Of a stretch of 45,413 nucleotides of DNA, positions 27,481-35,258 are shown in pieces. The notes under the pieces are model-generated. The model saw only the letters and a list, made by a program, of their open reading frames with translations, did not search any database and had not been told where the DNA came from. How positions within the stretch are numbered: position 1 is the first letter of the stretch; each line of letters starts with the position of its first letter. The stretch spans positions 1-45,413 of the forward strand of contig DYSN01000020.1 of assembly GCA_020718205.1 (NCBI GenBank), written 5' to 3'. The position numbers and the translations under genes are program-made. The stretch comes from Draconibacterium orientale (GTDB taxonomy: Bacteria; Bacteroidota; Bacteroidia; Bacteroidales; UBA12170).

Positions 27481-28798
27481 AGTTGACCAGAAATCAATAG
27501 GCTATAATATTCTTTGGTATTCTATAAAACTCTGGCATCATGTGTTTTACTACCAAAATATTGAAATTGCCCACAAAGAACTGGTGCCAAAAAAAGGCAC
27601 TCTAATCTTTACGCCAAACCACCAAAATGCATTGATGGATGCGTTGGCGGTTCTTTTTGGAACCAAAAGGAAGCTGGTTTTTTTGGCCAGAGCCGATATT
27701 TTCTCAAAAAAATTCTTTGCCGAAATACTCTACTTCCTTCGGATTCTTCCGGTTTTTCGCCCACGCGACGGCCAAGGTGAGGTGAAACGAAACGTAGAAA
27801 CCTTTTCGAAAACATCGGAAGTGCTAAGAAAAAACCTGAGCCTGGTGCTTTTCCCCGAAGGAACCCACTCCGAAAAACAAAGTTTGATGCCACTTAAAAA
27901 AGGATTTGTAAAGATTGCCCTGCAATCTGAAGAAGCCAACGACTTTAAGCTGGGAATTCAATTGATGCCCATGGCCATTAGCTATTCCAACTATGAGCAA
28001 TGCCAATCCAAACTATCTATAAATTATGGCCATCCCATTGATTTACAACCATATTACGAGTCGTACAAGGAACACCCGGCTGTAGCTTTCAATGCCGTGA
28101 GAAATGCGTTGGAAGAAGAGCTGAAAAAAATAATGATTCATATCGACGACAACGAGTTTTATAAAACCAATGAGTTCCTGATGATGGCTTTCGCAAAAAA
28201 AGTTCTTAGAAAGCACAATGAGTTACAACATCACAGAATTGTGGATGGAAGGAATTTTCTCGACAAACTCAAAGCCTGGCAAGTCGAAAATCCTGCGCAA
28301 TTCGTTCAAATTCACCAAAATACTCAGCAATTTCTGTCCTTATCGAAAAAGCTCAAATCCAGACAAAGAATTGTTTTTGCCAATTTTTCTTTCGCTGAAT
28401 TTATTTTGAATGGGCTGTTATTATTGATTTTTTCGCCAATCATTTTACCTGCAGCCACCATACATTTTCCAAACTACTATCTCTCCAATTTACCTTCGCA
28501 ATTTATCAAAGACAAGCAATTTGTGAGCTCGGTGCGGTTTGTGGTTGGTTTTCTGGTAGTTCCGCTGGTTTTTCTGATGGAATGGGGCATTTTTAGTGTG
28601 GTTTTCCATGCCTACGATTTCTTTCAATTTAGTTTAATATACATTTTTGCCCTTTTACTGAGCACCATTACCTTGAGCTGGTTGAGGAAAACCAGTGCAA
28701 TGACCAAAGTTTTCTGGATGTCGGTTTTCCATAAAACCGATTTTAACAAAATGAAATCTGCGATAACCGAAATACAAAAAATCATTCGAACGATTTAA
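27467..28798 (+). CDS. PlsC-like phospholipid/glycerol acyltransferase
   Basis: A 443-residue membrane protein with an N-terminal PlsC-type acyltransferase domain, which transfers acyl groups to (lyso)glycerophospholipid-type acceptors. Block I reads TPNHQNALMDAL with His52 and Asp58, an HX5D spacing instead of the classic HX4D; the same spacing occurs in related acyltransferase subfamilies. Block III is FPEGTHSEKQ. The C-terminal 130 residues contain three hydrophobic segments (about 308-330, 350-375 and 385-402), unlike the short PlsC enzymes. The acceptor is unknown; it may act in phospholipid remodelling or on an aminolipid. It overlaps the BASS gene and lies 37 bases before RNase Z. Confidence 0.8.
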   Translation: MGINKVDQKSIGYNILWYSIKLWHHVFYYQNIEIAHKELVPKKGTLIFTPNHQNALMDALAVLFGTKRKLVFLARADIFSKKFFAEILYFLRILPVFRPRDGQGEVKRNVETFSKTSEVLRKNLSLVLFPEGTHSEKQSLMPLKKGFVKIALQSEEANDFKLGIQLMPMAISYSNYEQCQSKLSINYGHPIDLQPYYESYKEHPAVAFNAVRNALEEELKKIMIHIDDNEFYKTNEFLMMAFAKKVLRKHNELQHHRIVDGRNFLDKLKAWQVENPAQFVQIHQNTQQFLSLSKKLKSRQRIVFANFSFAEFILNGLLLLIFSPIILPAATIHFPNYYLSNLPSQFIKDKQFVSSVRFVVGFLVVPLVFLMEWGIFSVVFHAYDFFQFSLIYIFALLLSTITLSWLRKTSAMTKVFWMSVFHKTDFNKMKSAITEIQKIIRTI

Positions 28799-28835
28799 AA
28801 TCAATGTAAAAATCTCATAACCAAACGCATTTATC

Positions 28836-29771
28836 ATGGAAAACTTTTCCGTTACCATATTAGGAAGCAGCTCGGCATCGCCCACAAGCCAGAGGAATAC
28901 CACCAGCCAGCTTGTAAATTTTTTCGATCGATTGTACCTCATCGACTGCGGCGAAGGAACTCAAACACAACTGCGTCGCAATCATACCCGCTTATCCAAA
29001 ATCAACCACATCTTCATCAGCCATCTTCATGGCGACCATTTCTTTGGCTTGGCAGGACTTATCAGTAGCTTAAACCTGTTCGGACGTAACAGACCTCTGC
29101 ATATTTACTCCGACCCCAGAATTAAGCAAGTAATTGATATTCAACTCGAAATTTCTGAAACCGTTCTGTTGTTTGAAATTGAATATCATCCGTTGAATTT
29201 CCGGCAGAAAGAGCTGATTTTTGAAGATAAAAAATTAGAAATATTCAGTTTTCCGCTGGAACACCGGGTGCCAACCTGTGGATTTCTGTTTCAGGAAAAA
29301 CCTTCAGCCCCGAATGTAAACAAGAAATCCATTTCGAAATACGATTTGTCGGTGGATCAAATTAAATCTATTCTGGCTGGAAAAGATTTATTAGTGGGAA
29401 ATGGGGAAAAAATAGCGAACAGCGAGCTTGTGATACAACCAAACCCACCCCGTTCCTATGCTTTTTGTAGCGACACAAAATACTTCGACAGTTTATACCA
29501 GAATTTTGAGCATGTTAATCTTTTGTACACCGAATGTACTTTTATGAACGATTTGCAGGAAGTTGCTCACCAAAAATTTCATATGACTACCCAAGATGTT
29601 GCCCAATTAGCAGTGGAATCAGCGGCTAAAAAACTTATTGTAGGCCATTTTTCTGCCCGCTATCGCGACACTACACTGCTGCAAAGCGAAATTCAAAGCC
29701 TGTATCCGCAAACCATATTGGTTAACGACTTCGATACTTTCTTTATTAACAATTCTGAGCCCGATTCTTAA
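28836..29771 (+). CDS. rnz: Ribonuclease Z
   Basis: A 311-residue tRNase Z, the metallo-beta-lactamase-fold endonuclease that trims the 3' trailer of tRNA precursors. The metal-binding motif SHLHGDH has His63, His65, Asp67 and His68; the short-form signature LGSSSASPT opens the protein, PLEHRVPTCGF contributes the flexible-arm/metal region, and HMTTQDVAQLA and VGHFSARY provide the later metal ligands. The length fits the short bacterial form (about 300). It is probably the last gene of the BASS-acyltransferase transcript or has a promoter inside the preceding gene; I see none in the 37-base gap. Confidence 0.95.
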   Translation: MENFSVTILGSSSASPTSQRNTTSQLVNFFDRLYLIDCGEGTQTQLRRNHTRLSKINHIFISHLHGDHFFGLAGLISSLNLFGRNRPLHIYSDPRIKQVIDIQLEISETVLLFEIEYHPLNFRQKELIFEDKKLEIFSFPLEHRVPTCGFLFQEKPSAPNVNKKSISKYDLSVDQIKSILAGKDLLVGNGEKIANSELVIQPNPPRSYAFCSDTKYFDSLYQNFEHVNLLYTECTFMNDLQEVAHQKFHMTTQDVAQLAVESAAKKLIVGHFSARYRDTTLLQSEIQSLYPQTILVNDFDTFFINNSEPDS

Positions 29772-29789
29772 TAAAACGATTCTGTACCT

Positions 29790-31120
29790 TTATTGAATTC
29801 GATAAAAATTCAATAAATCCGAAGAGAAAATAAGCTCCGAATTTGATGGCGGAACCGGTTCTTCCAACTGATTGGAAGACCCTAAATCCTGTGGTTTTTC
29901 ATGACTCACCAGATAAAAGATGTGCGCATACTTTGCCCAATCATCTTTCATAAAACCCTTGGTTTGTGCTATTTTGGTTTCACATTCCCATGCCACCCAC
30001 CATTCTACCCCGTGTTTGGCCACAATAATTGTTTTGTCAATATCTTTTGGCAAATAAACTTTCAGGTTTTTTAAATCAGAATTCATTTCGTCACTAATAG
30101 CCGCCGATTTCGGATGCACAATAAAAAAAAGGTCGATAACACACTAAAAGCAGCGAGCCCAAAACTCATCTTTCGCAATAAAGAATCAGATAACCAAGGA
30201 GTTAAAAAAAGAATGAGCAATACCTGAGCAATACATAGAAACAGGTTAAACCGACGCAAATACTCCAAATCGAGAAAAGGGAAGGAATAAACTAGCAAAA
30301 CCACCATGAGCGAAAAAATAATGCTTCGTTGCATTTTAGTAATCTGAATCTGATTATTGCGCAGGATTCTATAACCCAATATGACCAATATCCATGAGAA
30401 TATTAATAAAATCAGCTCAGGTAACAATGGAATTCCTGCCTGAAAAGCAGGATGCGAAAATATTTCTCCCCCAATGGTGAGCAATCGGTAAAATCGGGTT
30501 TCATCGAGAATAAAAATAAGGAACAAGGAGGTCACCAACAAGCCTGAAAGAAGCATAATTGCCTGTCTCTTATACCATTTCAAGATAAAAACGGCCATAA
30601 GAAACAGGAGAAATATAAAAGTGCCAAAATGAGTTAAGGCCACTGCAACTAAAAACAGCATTCAAATTCCAAGCGATGTTTTATTCCCCGATTGAAGGAA
30701 ATGCAGAATAAACATAAAGAAAAAAAGCAAGAACACGATGGCCAATGCGTTTTTTTGCAAGTCGCTAGTTAATACCAACGGAGAAAAGGAAAATCCAGTA
30801 AAAACAGCCAAAGTGAGAGCCAATAGTCTGTTGGACAGTAATTTCTGCGAATGTAATATTTGGTATAATGGAATAAGTCCCAGCGGAATAAAAAGAGAAT
30901 CAATTGCCTTATTCACCAATATAATTGCCTGATTATCTATGGATAAACCAAATATCGAAAATAATTTCAAGACCATAACATTCAGGTAAAAAACCAGTGG
31001 CATGTCGTTAAAGCCCAGCGCACCTGTTCTTAGGATTGTTCTGATTTGCAGGGGATAATAACCCCCATTGGTGCCGGGAATTAATTCGTAGGAAAAGTTG
31101 AGATATACCTTTACAAGCAA
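29790..31120 (-). pseudogene. Decayed multi-pass membrane protein gene
   Basis: Three fragments read as one damaged gene on the minus strand. The segment from 31120 (YLNFSYELIPGTNGGYYPLQ) ends at an in-frame TGA at 30662-30664, and the same frame continues with LFLVAVALTHFGTF through about six hydrophobic segments to about 30130. There a T8 homopolymer (about 30123-30130) marks a frameshift: the tail continues in the next frame (HPKSAAISDEMNSDL, VYLPKDIDKTIIVAKHGVEW) to 29790. A TAG at 31124-31126 separates still more upstream in-frame sequence (to 31378). The intact protein would exceed 440 residues and looks like a large integral membrane protein with a C-terminal soluble domain, possibly glycosyltransferase-like; the family is not certain. 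Three lesions make sequencing error an unlikely full explanation. Confidence 0.75.
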
Positions 31121-31449
31121 AGCCTAAGCTCCCGGAAGGAAAAAATAAACTTTCAAATTTAGATGATGTCCTGTTTTGTCCAAAATCATGATAACAGTCT
31201 TTTCCTGAATACAAATTATGCCAAATAAAAACAATATATAATCCAATAAATGAATTGTGTAATGCCGATGCAATAGCTGTTTTGTCCAATTCATATTGGA
31301 CTTCCGAACAAGTTCGGAACACGGTCTTACAGATATGCTTTCGGTATTAAACGAACCAACCAGAGGATGGAAGCCCAAAAATAAATGATAATTAAATGAG
31401 CGGGGGATTAAAAAACTATAAATTCCTGAGAAAAATCAGGATTGAAATT
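31121..31449 (-). other. Degraded 5' portion of the membrane-protein gene and spacer
   Basis: Two overlapping minus-strand frames are open here, one ending at the TAG at 31124 and one crossing into the gene body out of frame. Both contain a short hydrophobic stretch that could be the original first membrane segment, but neither gives a convincing intact N-terminus. No promoter or RNA gene is evident. Confidence 0.4.
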
Positions 31450-31881
31450 TTATTCATCATCATCTGAATGATGAAAATCGACCTTTTGCAAAACATTGAG
31501 CTGGCCTTTGCTGTCGACACATTCGGTTATTTTTTTCTTAAATTTCCAGCATGTCATTTGTCTTATTTCCATCACTCTGCCAATCTCGTGCGAGGAAATG
31601 TCAGGGTTTTGGCAGACCATAAAGCTCAGTTTAAATGCTTCGGGCAGAGCTATTTTGCACCCGTGATAAAGAGTATGTGCGGTGGCCGATTCCTGATGTT
31701 TGCATTTGGTACAACGGCGACTGTAGGGCTGTCGTCCCTCGCAACTGTTGGTGTGGCCACATTTTTTACACACAAAGCCATGCTGCCATTTTTCGTTTGC
31801 CAAATAGGACAAACAATGCTCCACGGTGGTAAACCTTTGCTCAAACTCACTTAATGACATATCTTTAAAGGAGAAGTCCAT
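31450..31881 (-). CDS. Stand-alone IS1595-type transposase zinc-ribbon protein
   Basis: A 143-residue protein matching the N-terminal zinc-ribbon and helical region of IS1595/ISXO2 transposases: FVCKKCGHTNSCEGRQPYSRRCTKCKHQESATAHTLYHG holds a CX2C..CX2C ribbon, followed by the family's SFMVCQNPDISSHEIGRVM helix-turn-helix-like part. The DDE catalytic domain is absent and the protein ends in an acidic tail (HHSDDDE). No flanking DDE remnant or terminal repeats are seen. The ORF is intact and has a full -7 promoter element at 31904-31911. This suggests either a truncated remnant still expressed or a domesticated DNA-binding protein. Confidence 0.7.
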   Translation of the reverse strand: MDFSFKDMSLSEFEQRFTTVEHCLSYLANEKWQHGFVCKKCGHTNSCEGRQPYSRRCTKCKHQESATAHTLYHGCKIALPEAFKLSFMVCQNPDISSHEIGRVMEIRQMTCWKFKKKITECVDSKGQLNVLQKVDFHHSDDDE

Positions 31882-31903
31882 AATATTTATGACAATTTGA
31901 CCG

Positions 31904-31911
31904 CAAAATTA
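31904..31911 (-). promoter_or_regulatory. -7 promoter element for the zinc-ribbon protein
   Basis: Minus-strand TAATTTTG, a full TAnnTTTG match, 22 bases before the ATG at 31881. Confidence 0.5.
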
Positions 31912-31976
31912 AAAAATATTTGTTGGCACATAAATTGAAAGCAAAAAAAGTGATATTAAAGCGATTTATTTTTTTA

Positions 31977-31984
31977 TAAATTTG
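31977..31984 (+). promoter_or_regulatory. -7 promoter element for the thioredoxin lipoprotein
   Basis: TAAATTTG, a full TAnnTTTG match, ending 29 bases before the ATG at 32014. It is divergent from the zinc-ribbon gene promoter. Confidence 0.5.
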
Positions 31985-32013
31985 CGCAAATTTTAAACTT
32001 AAAAAAATCTATA

Positions 32014-32529
32014 ATGAAGAAATTAGGAATTCTAACAGTCTCTGCCATCATGGGTTTGCTGAGCATTAGCTGCGAAGGTAATGCCACCGAAAAAGGTAAA
32101 CCAGTTGTTAAAGAAACAACTGAAGCCAATCCACAAGCTCCTGCAAATACAGGTGGCAAAGTCATAGTATTGGACGAAGCCGCTTTCAAAAAGCAAGTTT
32201 GGGACTACGATGCCAACCCGCAAGCATGGGTATATCAAGGCGAGTTACCAGCAGTAATCGACTTCTACGCCGATTGGTGCGGACCATGTAAACGCGTGGC
32301 TCCAATCATGGAAAAGCTGGCTAAGGAATACGAAGGAAAAATCGTAATTTACAAAGTAAATACCGACAATAACAAAGAGCTTTCATCAGTATTCGGAATC
32401 AGAAGCATACCATCCATTCTTTTCATCCCCAAAGAAGGTCAGCCGGCCATGCAGGCCGGAGCCATGCAGGAAGAACAATATCGCCAGATTTTCGAAGATT
32501 TTGTTCTGGGCAAAAAGAAAACAGAATAG
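32014..32529 (+). CDS. Thioredoxin-domain lipoprotein
   Basis: A 171-residue exported thioredoxin. Residues 1-19 form a signal peptide with lipobox LSISC (Cys20); a low-complexity linker (20-50) leads to a thioredoxin fold with the active site DWCGPCK (Cys89, Cys92) and the cis-proline segment GIRSIPSILF. It should act outside the cytoplasm, anchored to a membrane, reducing or exchanging disulfides. A paralogue of very similar sequence but without a signal lies 58 bases downstream; both share the pre-active-site pattern (VWDYDANPQAWVYQGELP against VFNYEENKEWKFEGELP), showing recent tandem duplication. Confidence 0.9.
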   Translation: MKKLGILTVSAIMGLLSISCEGNATEKGKPVVKETTEANPQAPANTGGKVIVLDEAAFKKQVWDYDANPQAWVYQGELPAVIDFYADWCGPCKRVAPIMEKLAKEYEGKIVIYKVNTDNNKELSSVFGIRSIPSILFIPKEGQPAMQAGAMQEEQYRQIFEDFVLGKKKTE

Positions 32530-32587
32530 TTCTCGTCTTTTATTTCAACAGATTATTAAAATTTAAAAAACACATAATATTTTTCAG

Positions 32588-32938
32588 ATGGAACATTTAA
32601 CAAAAGAAACATTTTTACAAAAAGTCTTCAATTACGAGGAAAACAAAGAGTGGAAATTTGAAGGTGAGTTACCTTGTATTATTGACTTTTACGCCGATTG
32701 GTGTCAACCTTGCAAAATAGTTGCCCCCATTCTGGAGGAACTTAGTAAGGAGTATGACGGCAAAATTAATATCTACAAAGTAGATACCGAAGACCAGCAG
32801 GAATTGGCAGGTGCTTTTGGCATCCGCAGCATTCCTTCACTGTTGTTCTGCCCTCAAAACGCACAGCCTCAAATGGCACAGGGAGCACTTCCAAAAGACA
32901 CTTTAATTCAGGCAATTAACGACGTACTTTTAAAGTAA
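32588..32938 (+). CDS. Cytoplasmic thioredoxin with WCQPC active site
   Basis: A 116-residue thioredoxin without an export signal. The active site is DWCQPCK (Cys39, Cys42), with Gln replacing the Gly of the standard WCGPC; the X residues tune redox potential, so its activity may differ from that of its neighbour. The cis-Pro segment is GIRSIPSLLF. An additional Cys30 precedes the core strand and Cys90 or so follows it. It is a paralogue of the preceding lipoprotein, giving a matched inside/outside pair. The 58-base gap has a near-consensus TATTTTTC just before the start, so it may be transcribed independently as well as with its neighbour. Confidence 0.9.
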   Translation: MEHLTKETFLQKVFNYEENKEWKFEGELPCIIDFYADWCQPCKIVAPILEELSKEYDGKINIYKVDTEDQQELAGAFGIRSIPSLLFCPQNAQPQMAQGALPKDTLIQAINDVLLK

Positions 32939-32963
32939 TCTCTCGACCCGAATAATACAAGAT

Positions 32964-32971
32964 TAGATTTG
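32964..32971 (+). promoter_or_regulatory. -7 promoter element for the WbqC-like gene
   Basis: TAGATTTG, a full TAnnTTTG match. It predicts transcription starting at about 32977, the first base of the perfect hairpin at 32977-33010. Confidence 0.45.
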
Positions 32972-32976
32972 TTTTT

Positions 32977-33010
32977 AAATGATGCGGCGACTATTTTTGC
33001 CGCATCATTT
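32977..33010 (+). terminator. Perfect 12-bp hairpin between thioredoxin and WbqC-like gene
   Basis: AAATGATGCGGC (32977-32988) and GCCGCATCATTT (32999-33010) pair perfectly around a 10-base loop (GACTATTTTT), followed by a weak T/A stretch. It lies 38 bases after the thioredoxin stop and can act as its terminator. Because a -7 element sits just upstream, it may instead, or in addition, form the 5' end of the next mRNA. Confidence 0.6.
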
Positions 33011-33016
33011 ATTTAT

Positions 33017-33637
33017 ATGCACATACTACTTTCCACCGCTTATTTCCCCCCCATTGCCTGGATGGGAATCTTTGTAAATCAGCCCTCTGTTCTCATCGAC
33101 TTATGGGAAACCTATCCCAAACAAAGTTATAGAAACAGATGCCGGATTGCCACTTCGCTGGGGGTTTTGGATCTGAACCTCCCCGTAAAAAAACCCAATG
33201 GCAACCAAACCAAATCGAAGGATATTCTTATCGACTATCAGCAAAAATGGCAGCAACTCCACTGGAAATCCATAAAAACTGCTTACGAGTCAGCCCCATA
33301 TTTTCTTTATTATCAAGACGATATAGAAGAGATAGTTTTTACGAATCACAGCCATCTCCATCTGCTAAACGAGACCGCCATTCTGCGAATTTCTAAACTC
33401 CTGGGCTTCGAAAATCCCGTATACTATACAGCCGATTTTATAAAACCCCTAACACATCACAGCGATTTTCGTTTCTCCATTCATCCAAAATCTCCACAAT
33501 TCATTCCAACGCCCAAGTACTATCAAACCTTCGATGAAAAAACAGGTTTTCTGGGGAATTTATCAGTGCTCGATTTACTCTTTCATTTGGGACCGGAAGC
33601 TGCCATTTATCTTTCCAAACTCAAAATGGACATATAA
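33017..33637 (+). CDS. WbqC-like family protein
   Basis: A 206-residue cytoplasmic protein of the WbqC-like family, found in polysaccharide and envelope gene neighbourhoods and of uncertain biochemical role. The start is the ATG at 33017, which opens with MHILLSTAYFPPIAWM, the family's typical beginning; an upstream in-frame start at 32969 would translate the hairpin and is rejected. Family features: YKQSYRNR-like YPKQSYRNRCRIATS, LNLPVKKPNG, the WQQLHWKSIKTAYESAPYFLYY block and the C-terminal YYQTFDEKTGFLGNLSVLDLLFHLGPEA, where the Leu-rich end is highly characteristic. No other polysaccharide genes are adjacent here. Confidence 0.85.
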   Translation: MHILLSTAYFPPIAWMGIFVNQPSVLIDLWETYPKQSYRNRCRIATSLGVLDLNLPVKKPNGNQTKSKDILIDYQQKWQQLHWKSIKTAYESAPYFLYYQDDIEEIVFTNHSHLHLLNETAILRISKLLGFENPVYYTADFIKPLTHHSDFRFSIHPKSPQFIPTPKYYQTFDEKTGFLGNLSVLDLLFHLGPEAAIYLSKLKMDI

Positions 33638-33764
33638 TACTGCCATCGTTAACAGAAAAATGGCTGGCTTGCAAGTTTTTCCCTGAAGAATACGGCACTT
33701 TTTTTTAAAGCAAACGCTCTGAAAAAACAATAAATCACCCCAAAAAACGTATTAGCTTAAAGAT

Positions 33765-33772
33765 TATCTTTG
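33765..33772 (+). promoter_or_regulatory. -7 promoter element for the beta-helix lipoprotein
   Basis: TATCTTTG, a full TAnnTTTG match, ending 5 bases before the ATG at 33778, so the transcript would start at or next to the start codon. Confidence 0.5.
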
Positions 33773-33777
33773 ACCCC

Positions 33778-35256
33778 ATGATTAAAACCAGATATTTCAT
33801 CGTCATTATATTTTCCATCTTAGGAATAGTTTTATCCATCTTTTCATCCTGCCGAAAAGAGGAATCTTTCAGCACCGATCCTTCGCTCAAGCTGAGTTTT
33901 TCCAACGACTCCATCATTTTCGATACTGTTTTCACCACCATGGGCTCTGTTACCCAACAGCTTAGAGTCTATAACCGCAATAATAACGCTGTTACCATCA
34001 GTAAAATTAGACTGGCAGGAGGCAGCGAATCGCCCTACCGAATTAATGTTGACGGTGCTTCAGGGGTCGAAATGAATAATATTGAAATTGGTGGAAACGA
34101 CAGCATTTACATTTTTGTAAAAGTGACCGTCGATCCACAAAACAACAATTCGCCGATGGTGGTAAAAGATTCAGTGGTTTTTGAAACCAATGGGAATCAG
34201 CAAGATGTGGACTTAGTGGCCTGGGGTCAGGATGCACATTTTATTCTTGGAGTGAAACAGCAGGAAGGTTTGCCTCCCTATAAAATTATTGCTGAATCGG
34301 GCGAGCAAGCCCATTGGGTCAACGATAAACCCTATGTGATTGTTGGTTATGCGGTGGTAGACTCCGCTGCATCCTTAACCATTGACGCCGGTTGCCGAAT
34401 TCATTTCTACAACGGCTCGGGCCTCTGGATTTATAAATATGGCAGTATCCAAGTGAATGGTAGTCTTGAAGAACCAGTTAATTTTCAGGGAGTTAGATTA
34501 GAAGAAGACTACCAAAACATTCCTGCGCAATGGGACAGAATCTGGATAAATGAAAGCGATGTTAATTCCGAAATAAACTATGCCATTATAAAAAACGGAA
34601 CCATTGGAATACAGGCCGAAACACTGAAAAGCGGGCTTGGCAACAAGCTTACCATCAACAATACAAAAATATTGAACATGCAAGGCTGGGGAATTTTTAC
34701 CCGCTTTTACAATATCGAAGGAAACAATCTCCTAATTGCCAATTCCGGCAGCAGCACACTCAACCTCACTACCGGCGGCAGCTATCAATTTAAAAACTCC
34801 ACATTTGCGAACTTTTATGGCTTCGACATTCGAAAAGATCCTATTTTACATTTGGCCGACTATTATATTTTTTATAGTGGCTCCGATCAGATTGTTTATT
34901 CGGGCGATTTGGCAATGGCTAATTTCATCGACTGTATATTTTATGGCAACCTTGATAATGAGATATTTCTGGATAGATATCCTGAGAATTTTACAGTTTT
35001 CAACTATAGCTTCGACCATTGTTTACTCAAAACACTCCATACTTCCGATGCCAATTTTACATCGTGCCTTTTTAACCAGGATCCCCTTTTTGTGGAATAC
35101 CAGGAAAACAATTTTCATTTAGATAGCCTCTCGCCCGTGCGAAATTTAGGCATTCCCACCGGGTTCACTCACGATCTTGATGGGGTTCTTAGAACAGAAA
35201 CTCCCGATTTAGGGGCTTTTCAATGGGTTCCAACCGTGGTTGAAGATAGAAGATAG
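33778..35256 (+). CDS. Lipoprotein with predicted right-handed beta-helix
   Basis: A 492-residue lipoprotein: signal peptide 1-24 with lipobox FSSC (Cys25), then an Ig/ASH-like beta-sandwich (about 35-150; LSFSNDSIIFDTVFTTMGSVTQQLRV resembles the abnormal-spindle/hydin type strand pattern) and a parallel beta-helix region (about 175-480) with repeated GSLEEPVNFQG, INYAIIKNG, LTINNTKILN, YQFKNSTFANF and FTSCLFNQDP coils. The C-terminal DLDGVLRTETPDLGAFQW is a common end of secreted beta-helix proteins of Bacteroidota. The function is unknown; it is likely surface-exposed. The DUF554 gene starts 2 bases after its stop. Confidence 0.75.
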   Translation: MIKTRYFIVIIFSILGIVLSIFSSCRKEESFSTDPSLKLSFSNDSIIFDTVFTTMGSVTQQLRVYNRNNNAVTISKIRLAGGSESPYRINVDGASGVEMNNIEIGGNDSIYIFVKVTVDPQNNNSPMVVKDSVVFETNGNQQDVDLVAWGQDAHFILGVKQQEGLPPYKIIAESGEQAHWVNDKPYVIVGYAVVDSAASLTIDAGCRIHFYNGSGLWIYKYGSIQVNGSLEEPVNFQGVRLEEDYQNIPAQWDRIWINESDVNSEINYAIIKNGTIGIQAETLKSGLGNKLTINNTKILNMQGWGIFTRFYNIEGNNLLIANSGSSTLNLTTGGSYQFKNSTFANFYGFDIRKDPILHLADYYIFYSGSDQIVYSGDLAMANFIDCIFYGNLDNEIFLDRYPENFTVFNYSFDHCLLKTLHTSDANFTSCLFNQDPLFVEYQENNFHLDSLSPVRNLGIPTGFTHDLDGVLRTETPDLGAFQWVPTVVEDRR

Positions 35257-35258
35257 CC

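Noticed and set aside
11803-30664. Both broken genes contain an in-frame TGA, suggesting TGA might be read as an amino acid (recoded Trp or selenocysteine).
   Set aside because: TGA is used as a normal stop here (radical SAM gene at 25377-25379, tyrosine phosphatase at 44750-44752, cca at 37183-37185), the other genes contain no internal TGA, and each broken gene has additional frameshift or TAG lesions.
31008-31322. A minus-strand frame of 104 codons overlapping the start of the decayed membrane protein.
   Set aside because: It is out of frame with the conserved-looking gene body and has mixed composition; treated as part of the degraded 5' region.
31450-31881. A complete IS1595 insertion sequence.
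   Set aside because: There is no DDE domain, no terminal inverted repeats and no target duplication that I can see; only the zinc-ribbon part is present.
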